Source: Novosphingobium rosa NBRC 15208
GTDB taxonomy: Bacteria > Pseudomonadota > Alphaproteobacteria > Sphingomonadales > Sphingomonadaceae
Length of the DNA stretch: 64,000 nucleotides
Direction: 5' to 3'
Assembly: GCF_001598555.1 (NCBI RefSeq)
Contig: NZ_BCZE01000030.1
Span: forward strand, 1 to 64,000
Below, in pieces: positions 43,314 to 51,155 of the stretch. Under the pieces are notes generated by a model that saw nothing but the letters and a program-made list of their open reading frames with translations, was not told the DNA's origin and ran no database searches. Position 1 is the stretch's first letter; each line of letters starts with the position of its first letter. The position numbers and the translations under genes are program-made.

Positions 43314-43520
43314 TTACTTGACGCCGTCGCGCTCCTGGCGCTTGCGCTCCAGCTTGCGGGCGCGGCGCACGGCAGCGGCCTTTTCGCGGGCGCGCTTTTC
43401 CGACGGCTTCTCAAAGTGACGGCGCAGCTTCATCTCGCGATACACGCCTTCACGCTGCAGCTTCTTCTTAAGCGCGCGCAGGGCTTGATCGACATTGTTA
43501 TCGCGGACGAGAATCTGCAT
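43314..43520 (-). CDS. rpsU: 30S ribosomal protein S21
   Basis: A 68-aa very basic protein: [20 protein letters not shown], then [20 protein letters not shown] and an Arg/Lys-rich tail. S21 binds near the platform of the 30S subunit and helps initiation. GAGG lies before ATG 43520. Divergent from the pseudouridine synthase operon. Confidence 0.97.
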   Translation of the reverse strand: MQILVRDNNVDQALRALKKKLQREGVYREMKLRRHFEKPSEKRAREKAAAVRRARKLERKRQERDGVK

Positions 43521-43844
43521 AAAAAGAACAACCTCACGCTCATCATGGCGAGAACCCCACCGATCCGCAGATCAAAAAAGCGGGGGAACACCTGAAGGAT
43601 TTCAAAACACACGGACAGGCCGATTCCCGAGGGGAACGACCGGAATTGCGGCGCCGCTACCAGAGTCGCACTCGGAAGGCAAGCCTTGGCAGCCAATCCT
43701 TCATGCGAAATGCCACTTCTGCACCCCAGGCGTGACAGTTTTACGACCGGCAACCCGCATCCCGCACAGAGACAACACCCCGCGCGCCTTGTGCGAACGT
43801 CTGCGGGCTGTTCCTCGGGCGCTCCTTAGGCTAACGGGGCCTGC
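43521..43844. promoter_or_regulatory. Divergent promoter region rpsU / pseudouridine synthase operon
   Basis: 324 bp between two divergent starts with no protein-like frame. It must carry both promoters, but I cannot point to boxes with confidence. A long 5' leader for rpsU is possible. Confidence 0.4.
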
Positions 43845-45188
43845 ATGAGCAACGATAATACGAACAAGCCCCGCCAGCACCAGAGCGCCGACACCGTGCG
43901 CCAATTCACCGTGGGGCCCGATGACAACGACATTCGGCTGGATCGCTGGTTCAAGCGCCACCTGCCGCAGGTGGGCTTCGCCACCATCAGCCGCTGGGCC
44001 CGCACCGGCCAGATTCGCGTGGACGGCAAGCGCAGCGCGCCCGAAGACCGCCTGACCACCGGGCAGGTCCTGCGCGTGCCCCCGGGCGACACCCATGCCC
44101 CCGGCGCGGGCACCGGCAAGGGCGCCAAGGCCCGCAAGCCGCTGACCGACGCGCAGCTGGAGCTGGCCGACCGCATCGTGCTGCACCGCGACCCCAGCGC
44201 CATCGTGATCAACAAGCCCCCGGGCCTGGCCACGCAGGGCGGCAGCGGCACCTTCGAGCATGTCGATGGCCTGCTGGACGCCTATGCCCCCGATGGCCCG
44301 CGTCCGCGCCTCGTGCATCGCCTCGACAAGGACACCAGCGGCGCGCTGCTGGTCGCCGCCACGCCGGGCAGCGCGGCCTATTTCTCGAAGCGCTTTTCCT
44401 CGCGTCAGGCCACCAAGATCTATTGGGCGCTGGTGACGGGCGTGCCCAGCATCGATGAAGGCCTGATCGACCTGCCCCTCGCCAAGCAGCCGGGCACCGG
44501 CGGCGAGAAGATGATGGTCGATCACTCCGAGCAGGGCCAGCCCTCCAAGAGCCGCTACCGCGTGATCGACCGCGCGGGCAACAGCGCCTGCTGGATGGAG
44601 CTGCAGCCGCTGACGGGCCGCACCCACCAGCTGCGCGTGCATCTGGCCGCCATCGGCCACCCCATCGTGGGCGATGGCAAATATGGCGGTCAGGACGCGT
44701 TCCTGACGGGCAGCATCAGCCGCAAGATGCATCTGCATGCCCGCCGCATCATCATCGATCACCCGGATGGCACCCCGCTGGATGTGACCGCCCCCCTGCC
44801 CGAGCATTTCGCGGCCAGCCTCGCCCAGCTGGGCTTCAACGAGGATGACGGCGAATACATCCCCGATCCCTCGGGCGAGCTGACGCGCGACGAGGAAAAG
44901 TCGATCGCCAAGGCGCATGCCAAGCAATACCGCAAGGAACGCCGGGGCGAGCGCCGGGGCCGCGCCGAAAACGGCCGCGCCCGCACCGATGCCAAGCCGC
45001 GCAAGCCCGTGCCCGGCAAGGCCCGCCCCGGCGGGGTGAAGATCGCCAAGGGCAAGGGCGTTACCGGTCCCAAGGCGGCCGCCGCCAAGCCTGCCGCGCC
45101 CCGCAGCGGCGCATCGCGTCCGGCCACTGGCAAGCCTGCGGCGCCGCGCAAGCCCTCTGCTCCGCGTGGTGGCCCCAAGAGCCGCTGA
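43845..45188 (+). CDS. rluC: RluA-family 23S rRNA pseudouridine synthase
   Basis: A 447-aa enzyme isomerising uridines in rRNA. N-terminal S4 RNA-binding domain (residues 25-90: IRLDRWFKRHLPQVGFATIS) and a catalytic domain with RLVHRLDKDTSGALLVA, where the Asp after HRL is the nucleophile, plus GRTHQLRVHLAAIGHPIVGD. Beyond residue 345 a low-complexity tail of about 100 residues rich in Ala, Pro, Arg and Lys extends it past the usual 300-350 aa; it probably adds RNA affinity. RluC versus RluD is not certain. First gene of a five-gene overlapping operon. Confidence 0.88.
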   Translation: MSNDNTNKPRQHQSADTVRQFTVGPDDNDIRLDRWFKRHLPQVGFATISRWARTGQIRVDGKRSAPEDRLTTGQVLRVPPGDTHAPGAGTGKGAKARKPLTDAQLELADRIVLHRDPSAIVINKPPGLATQGGSGTFEHVDGLLDAYAPDGPRPRLVHRLDKDTSGALLVAATPGSAAYFSKRFSSRQATKIYWALVTGVPSIDEGLIDLPLAKQPGTGGEKMMVDHSEQGQPSKSRYRVIDRAGNSACWMELQPLTGRTHQLRVHLAAIGHPIVGDGKYGGQDAFLTGSISRKMHLHARRIIIDHPDGTPLDVTAPLPEHFAASLAQLGFNEDDGEYIPDPSGELTRDEEKSIAKAHAKQYRKERRGERRGRAENGRARTDAKPRKPVPGKARPGGVKIAKGKGVTGPKAAAAKPAAPRSGASRPATGKPAAPRKPSAPRGGPKSR

Positions 45189-45802
45189 TGCATCCCAATC
45201 CCGCCTTCCGCCTGACCGGAGCCCCGCAGGACGACCGCGCGCTGATGGAGCGCCTGATCGCCGAGGTGGGCTTCGGCATGGTCTTCGCCGCCACGCCCGA
45301 TGGCCCGCGCGTGGCGCATACGCCGCTGCGCTCGACAGGCGACGGGGCCGTGCAGTTCCATCTGGCGCGCGGCAATGCCCTCACACGCCATCTGGGCGGG
45401 GCGGATGCGCTGGCGGTGGTGAACGGGCCAGACGCCTATGTCTCGCCGCGCTGGTATGGCGATGATCCCTCTCAGGTGCCGACATGGAACTATGTGTCGC
45501 TGGAGCTGGAAGGGCCGGTGCGGCGCATGGAGGAGGACGGGCTGGTCGATCTGCTCGAAGCGCTGTCAGCACGCGAGGAAGCCCGCCTGCCCGAACCGGC
45601 ATGGACAATGGACAAGCTGGATGGCGATCTGCGCCGCCGCATGCTTTCGGCCATCGTCGGCTTCGAGATGGAGGTGCGCGCGTGGCGCCCCACCTTCAAG
45701 CTCTCGCAGAACAAGAATGAGGCGCAGCGCGCGGGCGTGATCGCGGGTCTGGAAGAGACCGGCGCGCGCGCCATGGCCGAAATGATGCGGGGACTGGCAT
45801 GA
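45188..45802 (+). CDS. PaiB-like FMN-binding protein
   Basis: A 204-aa protein of the FMN-binding negative transcriptional regulator (PaiB) family: split-barrel fold with VVNGPDAYVSPRWYGDDP and VPTWNYVSLELEGPV. In Bacillus PaiB represses sporulation and protease genes, but most homologues are better called FMN-dependent oxidoreductase-like. Start overlaps the previous stop (TGATG) and end overlaps the next start (ATGA), so it is translationally coupled on both sides. Confidence 0.9.
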   Translation: MHPNPAFRLTGAPQDDRALMERLIAEVGFGMVFAATPDGPRVAHTPLRSTGDGAVQFHLARGNALTRHLGGADALAVVNGPDAYVSPRWYGDDPSQVPTWNYVSLELEGPVRRMEEDGLVDLLEALSAREEARLPEPAWTMDKLDGDLRRRMLSAIVGFEMEVRAWRPTFKLSQNKNEAQRAGVIAGLEETGARAMAEMMRGLA

Positions 45803-46458
45803 GTGGGGCTGTTCGTCTGGCCGTCTTCGATTGCGACGGCACGCTGGTCGATGGCCAGCACGAAATCTGCGCGGCGATGGATGAGGCCTTCCTCACCCTC
45901 GGCCTGCGCCCGCCCGCCCATGGCGCGGTGCGCCGCGCGGTGGGGCTCAGCCTGCCGCAGACCATGCGCCACCTCGCCAGCGAGGAAGGCATCGAGATCC
46001 AGACCGCGCTGGTCGAGGCCTACAAGCAAGCCTATCGCACCGCCCGCGCCGAGGGCCGGGTGAGCGAGCCGATCTTCGCCGGCATCCGCCCGCTGCTCGA
46101 TGGGCTGCGCGAGGGCGGCTGGGATCTGGGCGTCGCCACTGGCAAGAGCATGCGCGGCCTGCTGCATTGCCTGGCGGTCAATGCGCTCTCCGATCATTTC
46201 GTCACGCTGCAGACGGCGGACAATCACCCCTCCAAGCCGCATCCCGCCATGCTGCAGGCCGCGCTGGATCAGGCCATGACGCTGCCCGCGGACGCCGTGA
46301 TGATCGGCGACACCACCTATGACATCACCATGGCCCGCGCGGCGGGCGTACGCGCGGTGGGCGTGGCCTGGGGCTATCACCCGCCCAGCGAGCTGATCGC
46401 CGCCGGGGCCGAGGCGGTGGCCATGACCCCCGCCGAGCTGAAGGATATTCTGGGTTGA
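45799..46458 (+). CDS. HAD-superfamily phosphatase (Gph/PGP-like)
   Basis: A 219-aa hydrolase with motif I FDCDGTLVDG (nucleophile Asp), motif II in VATGKS, a Lys in SKPHPAML and motif III in MIGDTTYDITMARAAG. A helical cap between motifs I and II makes it a C1-type phosphatase like phosphoglycolate phosphatase; substrate is not deducible. In the operon by ATGA overlap. Confidence 0.92.
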   Translation: MSGAVRLAVFDCDGTLVDGQHEICAAMDEAFLTLGLRPPAHGAVRRAVGLSLPQTMRHLASEEGIEIQTALVEAYKQAYRTARAEGRVSEPIFAGIRPLLDGLREGGWDLGVATGKSMRGLLHCLAVNALSDHFVTLQTADNHPSKPHPAMLQAALDQAMTLPADAVMIGDTTYDITMARAAGVRAVGVAWGYHPPSELIAAGAEAVAMTPAELKDILG

Positions 46459-46673
46459 GCAAGACATTCACCCCCGAGGAGATCGCCAAGGCGCGGTTCA
46501 AGCGCCTGACCTATGTGCGCTTCGGCGGCGTGGTGGTGGCGATGGTGGGCGCGGCCATCGCGGCGGACAAGGTGGCGCTGCCGCATTGGCTGGGGTTGCT
46601 GCTGATCATCATCGGCGTGTTCGATGTGCTGGTCTTCCCCCGCATGCTGGTGCGCCGCTGGAAGAAAGGTTAA
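46455..46673 (+). CDS. Small two-helix membrane protein
   Basis: A 72-aa protein with a TTG start overlapping the previous stop. A basic N-terminus precedes two hydrophobic helices (YVRFGGVVVAMVGAAIAA; LGLLLIIIGVFDVLVF) and a basic C-terminal tail (RRWKKG). Conserved between HAD and ATP12 genes in sphingomonads by my recollection, function unknown. Confidence 0.75.
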   Translation: MSKTFTPEEIAKARFKRLTYVRFGGVVVAMVGAAIAADKVALPHWLGLLLIIIGVFDVLVFPRMLVRRWKKG

Positions 46674-46676
46674 GTT

Positions 46677-47372
46677 TTGAAGCGTTTCTACAAAAGCGTC
46701 TCGGTTGAGCCGACCGAGGGCGGTTTCGGCGTGCGGCTCGATGGCCGCGCTGTGAAGACCGTGGGTGGTCGCCCGCAGGTGGTGCCTGCCGAAGCTCTGG
46801 CGCAGGCCATGGCGGCGGAATGGGCCGGGCAAGGCGAGGAGATCGACACCCGCGTCTTCCTGCTGCGCGATATGGCCGATTACGCGCTGGATGTGGTCGC
46901 TGCCGATCCCACCGAGGCGATGCGCGCGCTGGCGCCCTATGCCGAGACGGATACGCTCTGCTACCGCGCCGATCCCGATGAGGCCCTGTGGCAGCGCCAG
47001 CAGGCGGAGTGGGAGCCGATCCTGAAGGACGCCGAGGCCCGCTATGGCCTGCGTTTCGAGCGCGTTTCCGGCATCATCGCCAAACCCCAGCCTGCCGAGA
47101 CCATGGCGCGGGTGGAGGATCTGCTGGCGGGCAAGGATGCCTTTGCTCTGGCCGCCTTGCGCAATCTGGCGGGGCTGGCCGCCTCGCTGGTGACGGGCCT
47201 GCTGGCGCTGGAAGAGGATGCCGATCTGGCCGCCCTGTGGGATGCCGCCCATCTGGAGGAAAACTGGCAGATCGAACTCTGGGGCAGCGATTATGAAGCC
47301 GAACAGCGCCAGGAAAAGCGCCGCGCCGCCTTTATGGCCGCAGCGGAGTTCGCCAGGCTGGCACGGGGCTGA
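46677..47372 (+). CDS. ATP12-family F1-ATPase assembly chaperone
   Basis: A 231-aa protein of the ATP12 family, found in alphaproteobacteria and mitochondria, where it binds the F1 alpha subunit before assembly. It begins RFYKSVSVEPTEGGFGVRLD and includes GRAVKTVGGRPQVVPAEALA and DTDTLCYRA-like text (AETDTLCYRADPDEALW). TTG start at 46677, 3 bp after the previous stop. Last gene of the operon, followed by a strong hairpin. Confidence 0.9.
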   Translation: MKRFYKSVSVEPTEGGFGVRLDGRAVKTVGGRPQVVPAEALAQAMAAEWAGQGEEIDTRVFLLRDMADYALDVVAADPTEAMRALAPYAETDTLCYRADPDEALWQRQQAEWEPILKDAEARYGLRFERVSGIIAKPQPAETMARVEDLLAGKDAFALAALRNLAGLAASLVTGLLALEEDADLAALWDAAHLEENWQIELWGSDYEAEQRQEKRRAAFMAAAEFARLARG

Positions 47373-47391
47373 GCCCAGCCCTCTCACGACA

Positions 47392-47421
47392 ATCGGCGCC
47401 CGACCGAAGCCGGGCGCCGAT
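47392..47421. terminator. Bidirectional terminator between convergent operons
   Basis: ATCGGCGCCCG-ACCGAAGC-CGGGCGCCGAT, a perfect 11-bp stem 19 nt after the ATP12 stop and 34 nt from the lipoprotein stop on the other strand. Confidence 0.8.
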
Positions 47422-47455
47422 CAGACCTTCAGCATCGCGCGGAAGCCGGGATCAG

Positions 47456-48043
47456 TTAGCCGATCCACTCCGCAACCTGCCCGGCCAGCGTGTTGGCCGC
47501 GCGGTTCAGCGCCTGAGCCAGATCGCCGCCATTGGGCGAGACGTCGGGCTCGGTCACCTCGAAGCGGTGCATCGTCACCTCGCCATTGGCGTGATGCAGC
47601 ACCGCGTCATAGCGGATCACCGCCGAGTGGCTGTGCGCATCGTAACCCATCGCCAGCAGGCGCCCATCGAGGCGGGTTGCGCCGGTGCCATCCTCATCCA
47701 GCGTGACAGGGCGCTTACCCGTGGCGCGCAGATCCTCGGCCAGCAGATTGCGCAGCAGGCGCGCGGGGCGCTCCACCCAGAAGGAGTCCTTCATATAGGC
47801 GATCGCAGTGGGATTGACCTGCACCACCATGCGCGCCGTCGCCAGACCGCGATCGGTATCCGGCTCGGCCACCACCAGCGTGTCGGCGGGCTTGAAGGCC
47901 GCCTGCGTGCCCTGCGGCGCCTTGGCGTTGGAGGTCAGCGTGTAAAGCTGCGCGGGCGACTTGCCGCCGCCAATGCTGACGCAGGCCCCCAAAGTCATCA
48001 GCGCGAGAGGCGCGGCCCACCGCAGCAGTTTCGCCTTGCTCAT
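47456..48043 (-). CDS. ABC-type transport auxiliary lipoprotein (Mla/Pqi-associated)
   Basis: A 195-aa lipoprotein: hydrophobic leader with lipobox TLGAC (Cys about residue 21), then SPAQLYTLTSNAKAP, typical of the ABC-type transport auxiliary family (PqiC-like). It anchors in the outer membrane and completes an MCE lipid pathway. Last of the mlaE-mlaF-mlaD-lipoprotein operon. ATG 48043 has AAGGGG 6 nt upstream; ATG 48076, overlapping the mlaD stop (ATGA), is an alternative that lengthens the leader. Confidence 0.85.
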   Translation of the reverse strand: MSKAKLLRWAAPLALMTLGACVSIGGGKSPAQLYTLTSNAKAPQGTQAAFKPADTLVVAEPDTDRGLATARMVVQVNPTAIAYMKDSFWVERPARLLRNLLAEDLRATGKRPVTLDEDGTGATRLDGRLLAMGYDAHSHSAVIRYDAVLHHANGEVTMHRFEVTEPDVSPNGGDLAQALNRAANTLAGQVAEWIG

Positions 48044-48072
48044 CTGAGGCCCCTTCATGGCCAGAACCCCTT

Positions 48073-49011
48073 TCATGGCTTGTAGACCGGCACCTTGGGC
48101 GCGGCCAGCAGAGCCGCTCCGCCCTGGGAGTCGAGTTTTTCGGTGATGGCGCGCAGCGCCTTGGTGGTGGCGCGCAGATCGCGGATCGCGGCCTCGGCCT
48201 GAGGCAGCGTGTCGGTGGACAGGCGCGCGGTGGCCGGGCGGGCGGCGTCCAGCTCGGCCTGCAGTGATTCCGCCGCATGCTGCGCCGCGTTCAGCGTGTC
48301 ATTCACGTGATGCACGATCGACGGGCCATTGGGGTCCAGCTGCTTGTTGGCATTGGCCGCCACCGACTGGAACTCCGCAACGGCATCCTTGGCACCCGCC
48401 AGCGTGGCGTTGAGGTTGGTCAGCGTCTGGCGCAATTGCGGCGAGGCATCGGCCAGATTGCCGGTCAGCCGGTCGGTGTTCTTGAGGATACCGGCCAGAT
48501 GCTTCTGGTTCTCATCCGTCAGCATGTTGCCCAGCTTTTCGGTCAGCGTGGCCAGACGCTCCATCAGCAGCGGGGCGTTGGTCAGCAGCTCGCCCAGACC
48601 CGAACGCTTGGTGGGGATCACCGGCACGCCATCCGGGCCAATCTCGGTGATGGGCGGGCGGCCCTTCACGCCACCGGCCAGCTGGATGTTGGACACGCCG
48701 GTGAAGCTGCCCTGGATCGTGGCGGTGGTGCCCTCCAGAATGGGGATCTTGTGGTCCAGCGAGATGCGCACGCGGACATAGGAGGGATCGCGCTTCCACA
48801 GCTCGATCTCGGAGATCATCCCCGCCGGAACGCCCGCGTAATTGACCGTCGAGCCCTTGGCCAGACCGTCCACCGATTGCGGGAAGTAGATGTCATAGAC
48901 ATCCTGCCTGTCCTTGGAGAGATGCGCCATCCAGATGAAGGCACCGGCCACAAGGGCCAGCAGCGCCAGCGTGACGACCCCGACCCAGACATGATTGGCG
49001 CGCGTTTCCAT
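48073..49011 (-). CDS. mlaD: MCE-domain lipid-binding protein (MlaD type)
   Basis: A 312-aa protein with one N-terminal membrane helix (WVGVVTLALLALVAGAFIWM) and an MCE domain (DIYFPQSVDGLAKGSTVNYA; GSFTGVSNIQLAGGV). Then comes a long helical C-terminus of about 170 residues, longer than E. coli MlaD, so closer to the PqiB/LetB-tail or Mce type that bridges the periplasm. It forms a hexamer for phospholipid passage. Gap of 8 bp from mlaF. Confidence 0.92.
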   Translation of the reverse strand: METRANHVWVGVVTLALLALVAGAFIWMAHLSKDRQDVYDIYFPQSVDGLAKGSTVNYAGVPAGMISEIELWKRDPSYVRVRISLDHKIPILEGTTATIQGSFTGVSNIQLAGGVKGRPPITEIGPDGVPVIPTKRSGLGELLTNAPLLMERLATLTEKLGNMLTDENQKHLAGILKNTDRLTGNLADASPQLRQTLTNLNATLAGAKDAVAEFQSVAANANKQLDPNGPSIVHHVNDTLNAAQHAAESLQAELDAARPATARLSTDTLPQAEAAIRDLRATTKALRAITEKLDSQGGAALLAAPKVPVYKP

Positions 49012-49019
49012 ACTCGTCC

Positions 49020-49904
49020 CTATGCCTTGCTGCCGGGGTTGCTGTCTATCGGGCGATTGTCGTCGCCCGGTTCGCGGCTGGGCGTTGTTCCCGCCTCACG
49101 GCTGGAAAGCGCTGCCCGCCCGCGTGGCCCGGCGAAATATTCCTGAATCCAGGGGTGATCGCTTTTCATCAGTTCCGGAATCGTGCCGATGGCGATGACC
49201 TTCTTGTCGGCCAGCACCGCAACGCGGTCGCAGATCTCATGCAGCGTGTCGAGATCGTGGGTGATGAGGAAGACCCCCAGCCCCAGCGTCTCGTGCAATT
49301 CCTTGATCAGATTGTCGAAACCCGCCGCGCTGATCGGATCGAGACCGGCGGTGGGCTCATCGAGAAACAGCAGTTCCGGATCGAGCGCCAGAGCGCGCGC
49401 CAGACCGGCACGCTTGCGCATGCCGCCCGACAGTTCGGAAGGATATTTGGCCGCCGCCTCAGCCGGGAGCCCGGAAAGCATCACCTTGAGGCAAGCGATC
49501 TCATGGAACAGTTGTTCCGACATCTTCGGGTAGAATTCACGCAGCGGCACCAGCACGTTTTCCGCCACCGTCAGCGTGGAGAACAGCGCGCCGCCCTGAA
49601 ACAGCACGCCCCAGCGGCTGCGGATATCGATCTCATCATTGCAGGCCTCGCCCATGCGCTGGCCCAGCACCTCGACCGTGCCCTCGGTGAATTGCTGAAG
49701 GCCGATGATCGAACGCATCAGCACCGATTTGCCGGTGCCCGAACCGCCGACCACGCCCAGAATCTCGCCCCGCCGCATGGAGAGCGACAGGCCGTCATGC
49801 ACGGCATGCTCGCCAAAGCGGTTGACCAGCCCCTCGATGCGGATGATCGCGTCATCGCCGCCGTGCGTATCGGGCTGCGGCGCGGTAACCGTCTCCTCGC
49901 TCAT
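49020..49904 (-). CDS. mlaF: Lipid-transport ABC ATPase (MlaF type)
   Basis: A 294-aa ATPase with Walker A GGSGTGKSV, signature LSGGMRKRAGLARAL, Walker B LLFLDEPTAGLDPIS and H-loop ITHDLDTL. C-terminal extension of about 45 residues is disordered-looking. Drives the MlaE permease; starts by ATGA overlap with its stop. Confidence 0.95.
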   Translation of the reverse strand: MSEETVTAPQPDTHGGDDAIIRIEGLVNRFGEHAVHDGLSLSMRRGEILGVVGGSGTGKSVLMRSIIGLQQFTEGTVEVLGQRMGEACNDEIDIRSRWGVLFQGGALFSTLTVAENVLVPLREFYPKMSEQLFHEIACLKVMLSGLPAEAAAKYPSELSGGMRKRAGLARALALDPELLFLDEPTAGLDPISAAGFDNLIKELHETLGLGVFLITHDLDTLHEICDRVAVLADKKVIAIGTIPELMKSDHPWIQEYFAGPRGRAALSSREAGTTPSREPGDDNRPIDSNPGSKA

Positions 49905-51010
49905 AGCCAGCCGATCTTGGAGAAGAAGACCGCAAAGAAGGCGTCAAGCACGATCACCATGAAGATGCCCTCCACCACCGCCTTGGTGGTGCGCAGGCCA
50001 ACCTCTTCGGAATTGCCTTCCACCTTCATGCCCTGATAGCAGCCGGTCATGCCGATGATGAGGCCGAAGACCGGGCCCTTGATCAGCCCGACCCACAGAT
50101 CCAGCACCGGCACCACCTCCTTGATGCGCGAGAGGAAGGTGATGAAGGGAATGCCCAGCGCCAGCTGCCCCAGCACCGCGCCGCCGATGATCGAGATCAC
50201 CGAGGAATAAAAGCCCAGCAACGTCAGCATCACCACGCAGGCGATGACGCGCGGCAGCACCAGCGCCTCCATCGGATCGACGCCGATGGTGCGCATGGCA
50301 TCCACCTCCTCGGTCAGCTTCATGGTGCCGATCTGCGCGGCAAAGGCGCTGCCCGAACGGCCCGCGACCATGATCGCCGTCATCAGCACGCCCAGTTCGC
50401 GCAGGGCGAGCCGTCCCGTCAGGTTGATGGTGTAGATTTCCGCGCCGAACTGCTGAAGCTGCACCGCGCCCTGCTGGGCGATCACGATGCCGACCAGAAA
50501 GCTCATCATGCCGATGATGAAAAGGGCATCCACGCCCACCAGCTGCAGCTGGCGCACCAGTGCCGTCATCCGCAAGCGCGAGGGATGCCGGATCACCCGG
50601 AAGATCGCCAGCACCACCGCGCCCAGAAAGCTGAGCGCCTGTTGCGTGCCGCTGATGCCGCCCAGCACCGCCGTGCCCACTTCGGCGGGCACCTTGGTGG
50701 CCAGGGGCTCCTCGGGCGGGACGGTCTGGGTGTCGTCGGGCGTGTCCTTCACCGCCTCGATCAGGCGCTCGGCCTCGGGACTCGCGCCCTCGATGGGGGC
50801 ATCGAGATCGCGCGACAGGCGGTAGACGATCCAGGCGCCCACCGTATCCACTTCCTCAAGCCCCGAAATATCCACCACGCTGGCCGCATCCACGGCGCGC
50901 AGTTTGCTCTCGACCGAGGTCAGCGTGGAGACGATCAGCCGCCCGCTCAGCACCAGACGGGCCGCGCCATCGGCCTGATCTTCAAGGGTGAATTGCGCGG
51001 AGGCAGTCAT
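49901..51010 (-). CDS. mlaE: MlaE-family permease with fused N-terminal STAS domain
   Basis: A 369-aa membrane protein. Residues 1-85 form a STAS domain (LSGRLIVSTLTSVESKLRAV; VVDISGLEEVDTVGAWIVY), the job done by separate MlaB in E. coli. The rest is the MlaE permease (VRQLQLVGVDALFIIGMMSF; VLMTAIMVAGRSGSAFAAQI; EEVDAMRTIGVDPMEALVLP). So one chain replaces MlaE plus MlaB, as in other alphaproteobacteria. Heads the operon. ATG 51010; the longer frame to 51370 overlaps valS on the other strand and is not real. Confidence 0.93.
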   Translation of the reverse strand: MTASAQFTLEDQADGAARLVLSGRLIVSTLTSVESKLRAVDAASVVDISGLEEVDTVGAWIVYRLSRDLDAPIEGASPEAERLIEAVKDTPDDTQTVPPEEPLATKVPAEVGTAVLGGISGTQQALSFLGAVVLAIFRVIRHPSRLRMTALVRQLQLVGVDALFIIGMMSFLVGIVIAQQGAVQLQQFGAEIYTINLTGRLALRELGVLMTAIMVAGRSGSAFAAQIGTMKLTEEVDAMRTIGVDPMEALVLPRVIACVVMLTLLGFYSSVISIIGGAVLGQLALGIPFITFLSRIKEVVPVLDLWVGLIKGPVFGLIIGMTGCYQGMKVEGNSEEVGLRTTKAVVEGIFMVIVLDAFFAVFFSKIGWL

Positions 51011-51155
51011 GCGGGGGGCGGAGATCGCTTCGTGACGGAGGGACTTGGAAGGGTCATGAGGGAAAAGCGGGGCAGGAGCAAGCAGATACGCGTGAGAGGC
51101 CCCGCTTGTTCCGAAAGGCTTGCGCGCGTTTATGCCCGCTGGCAAAGGCCCCAAC

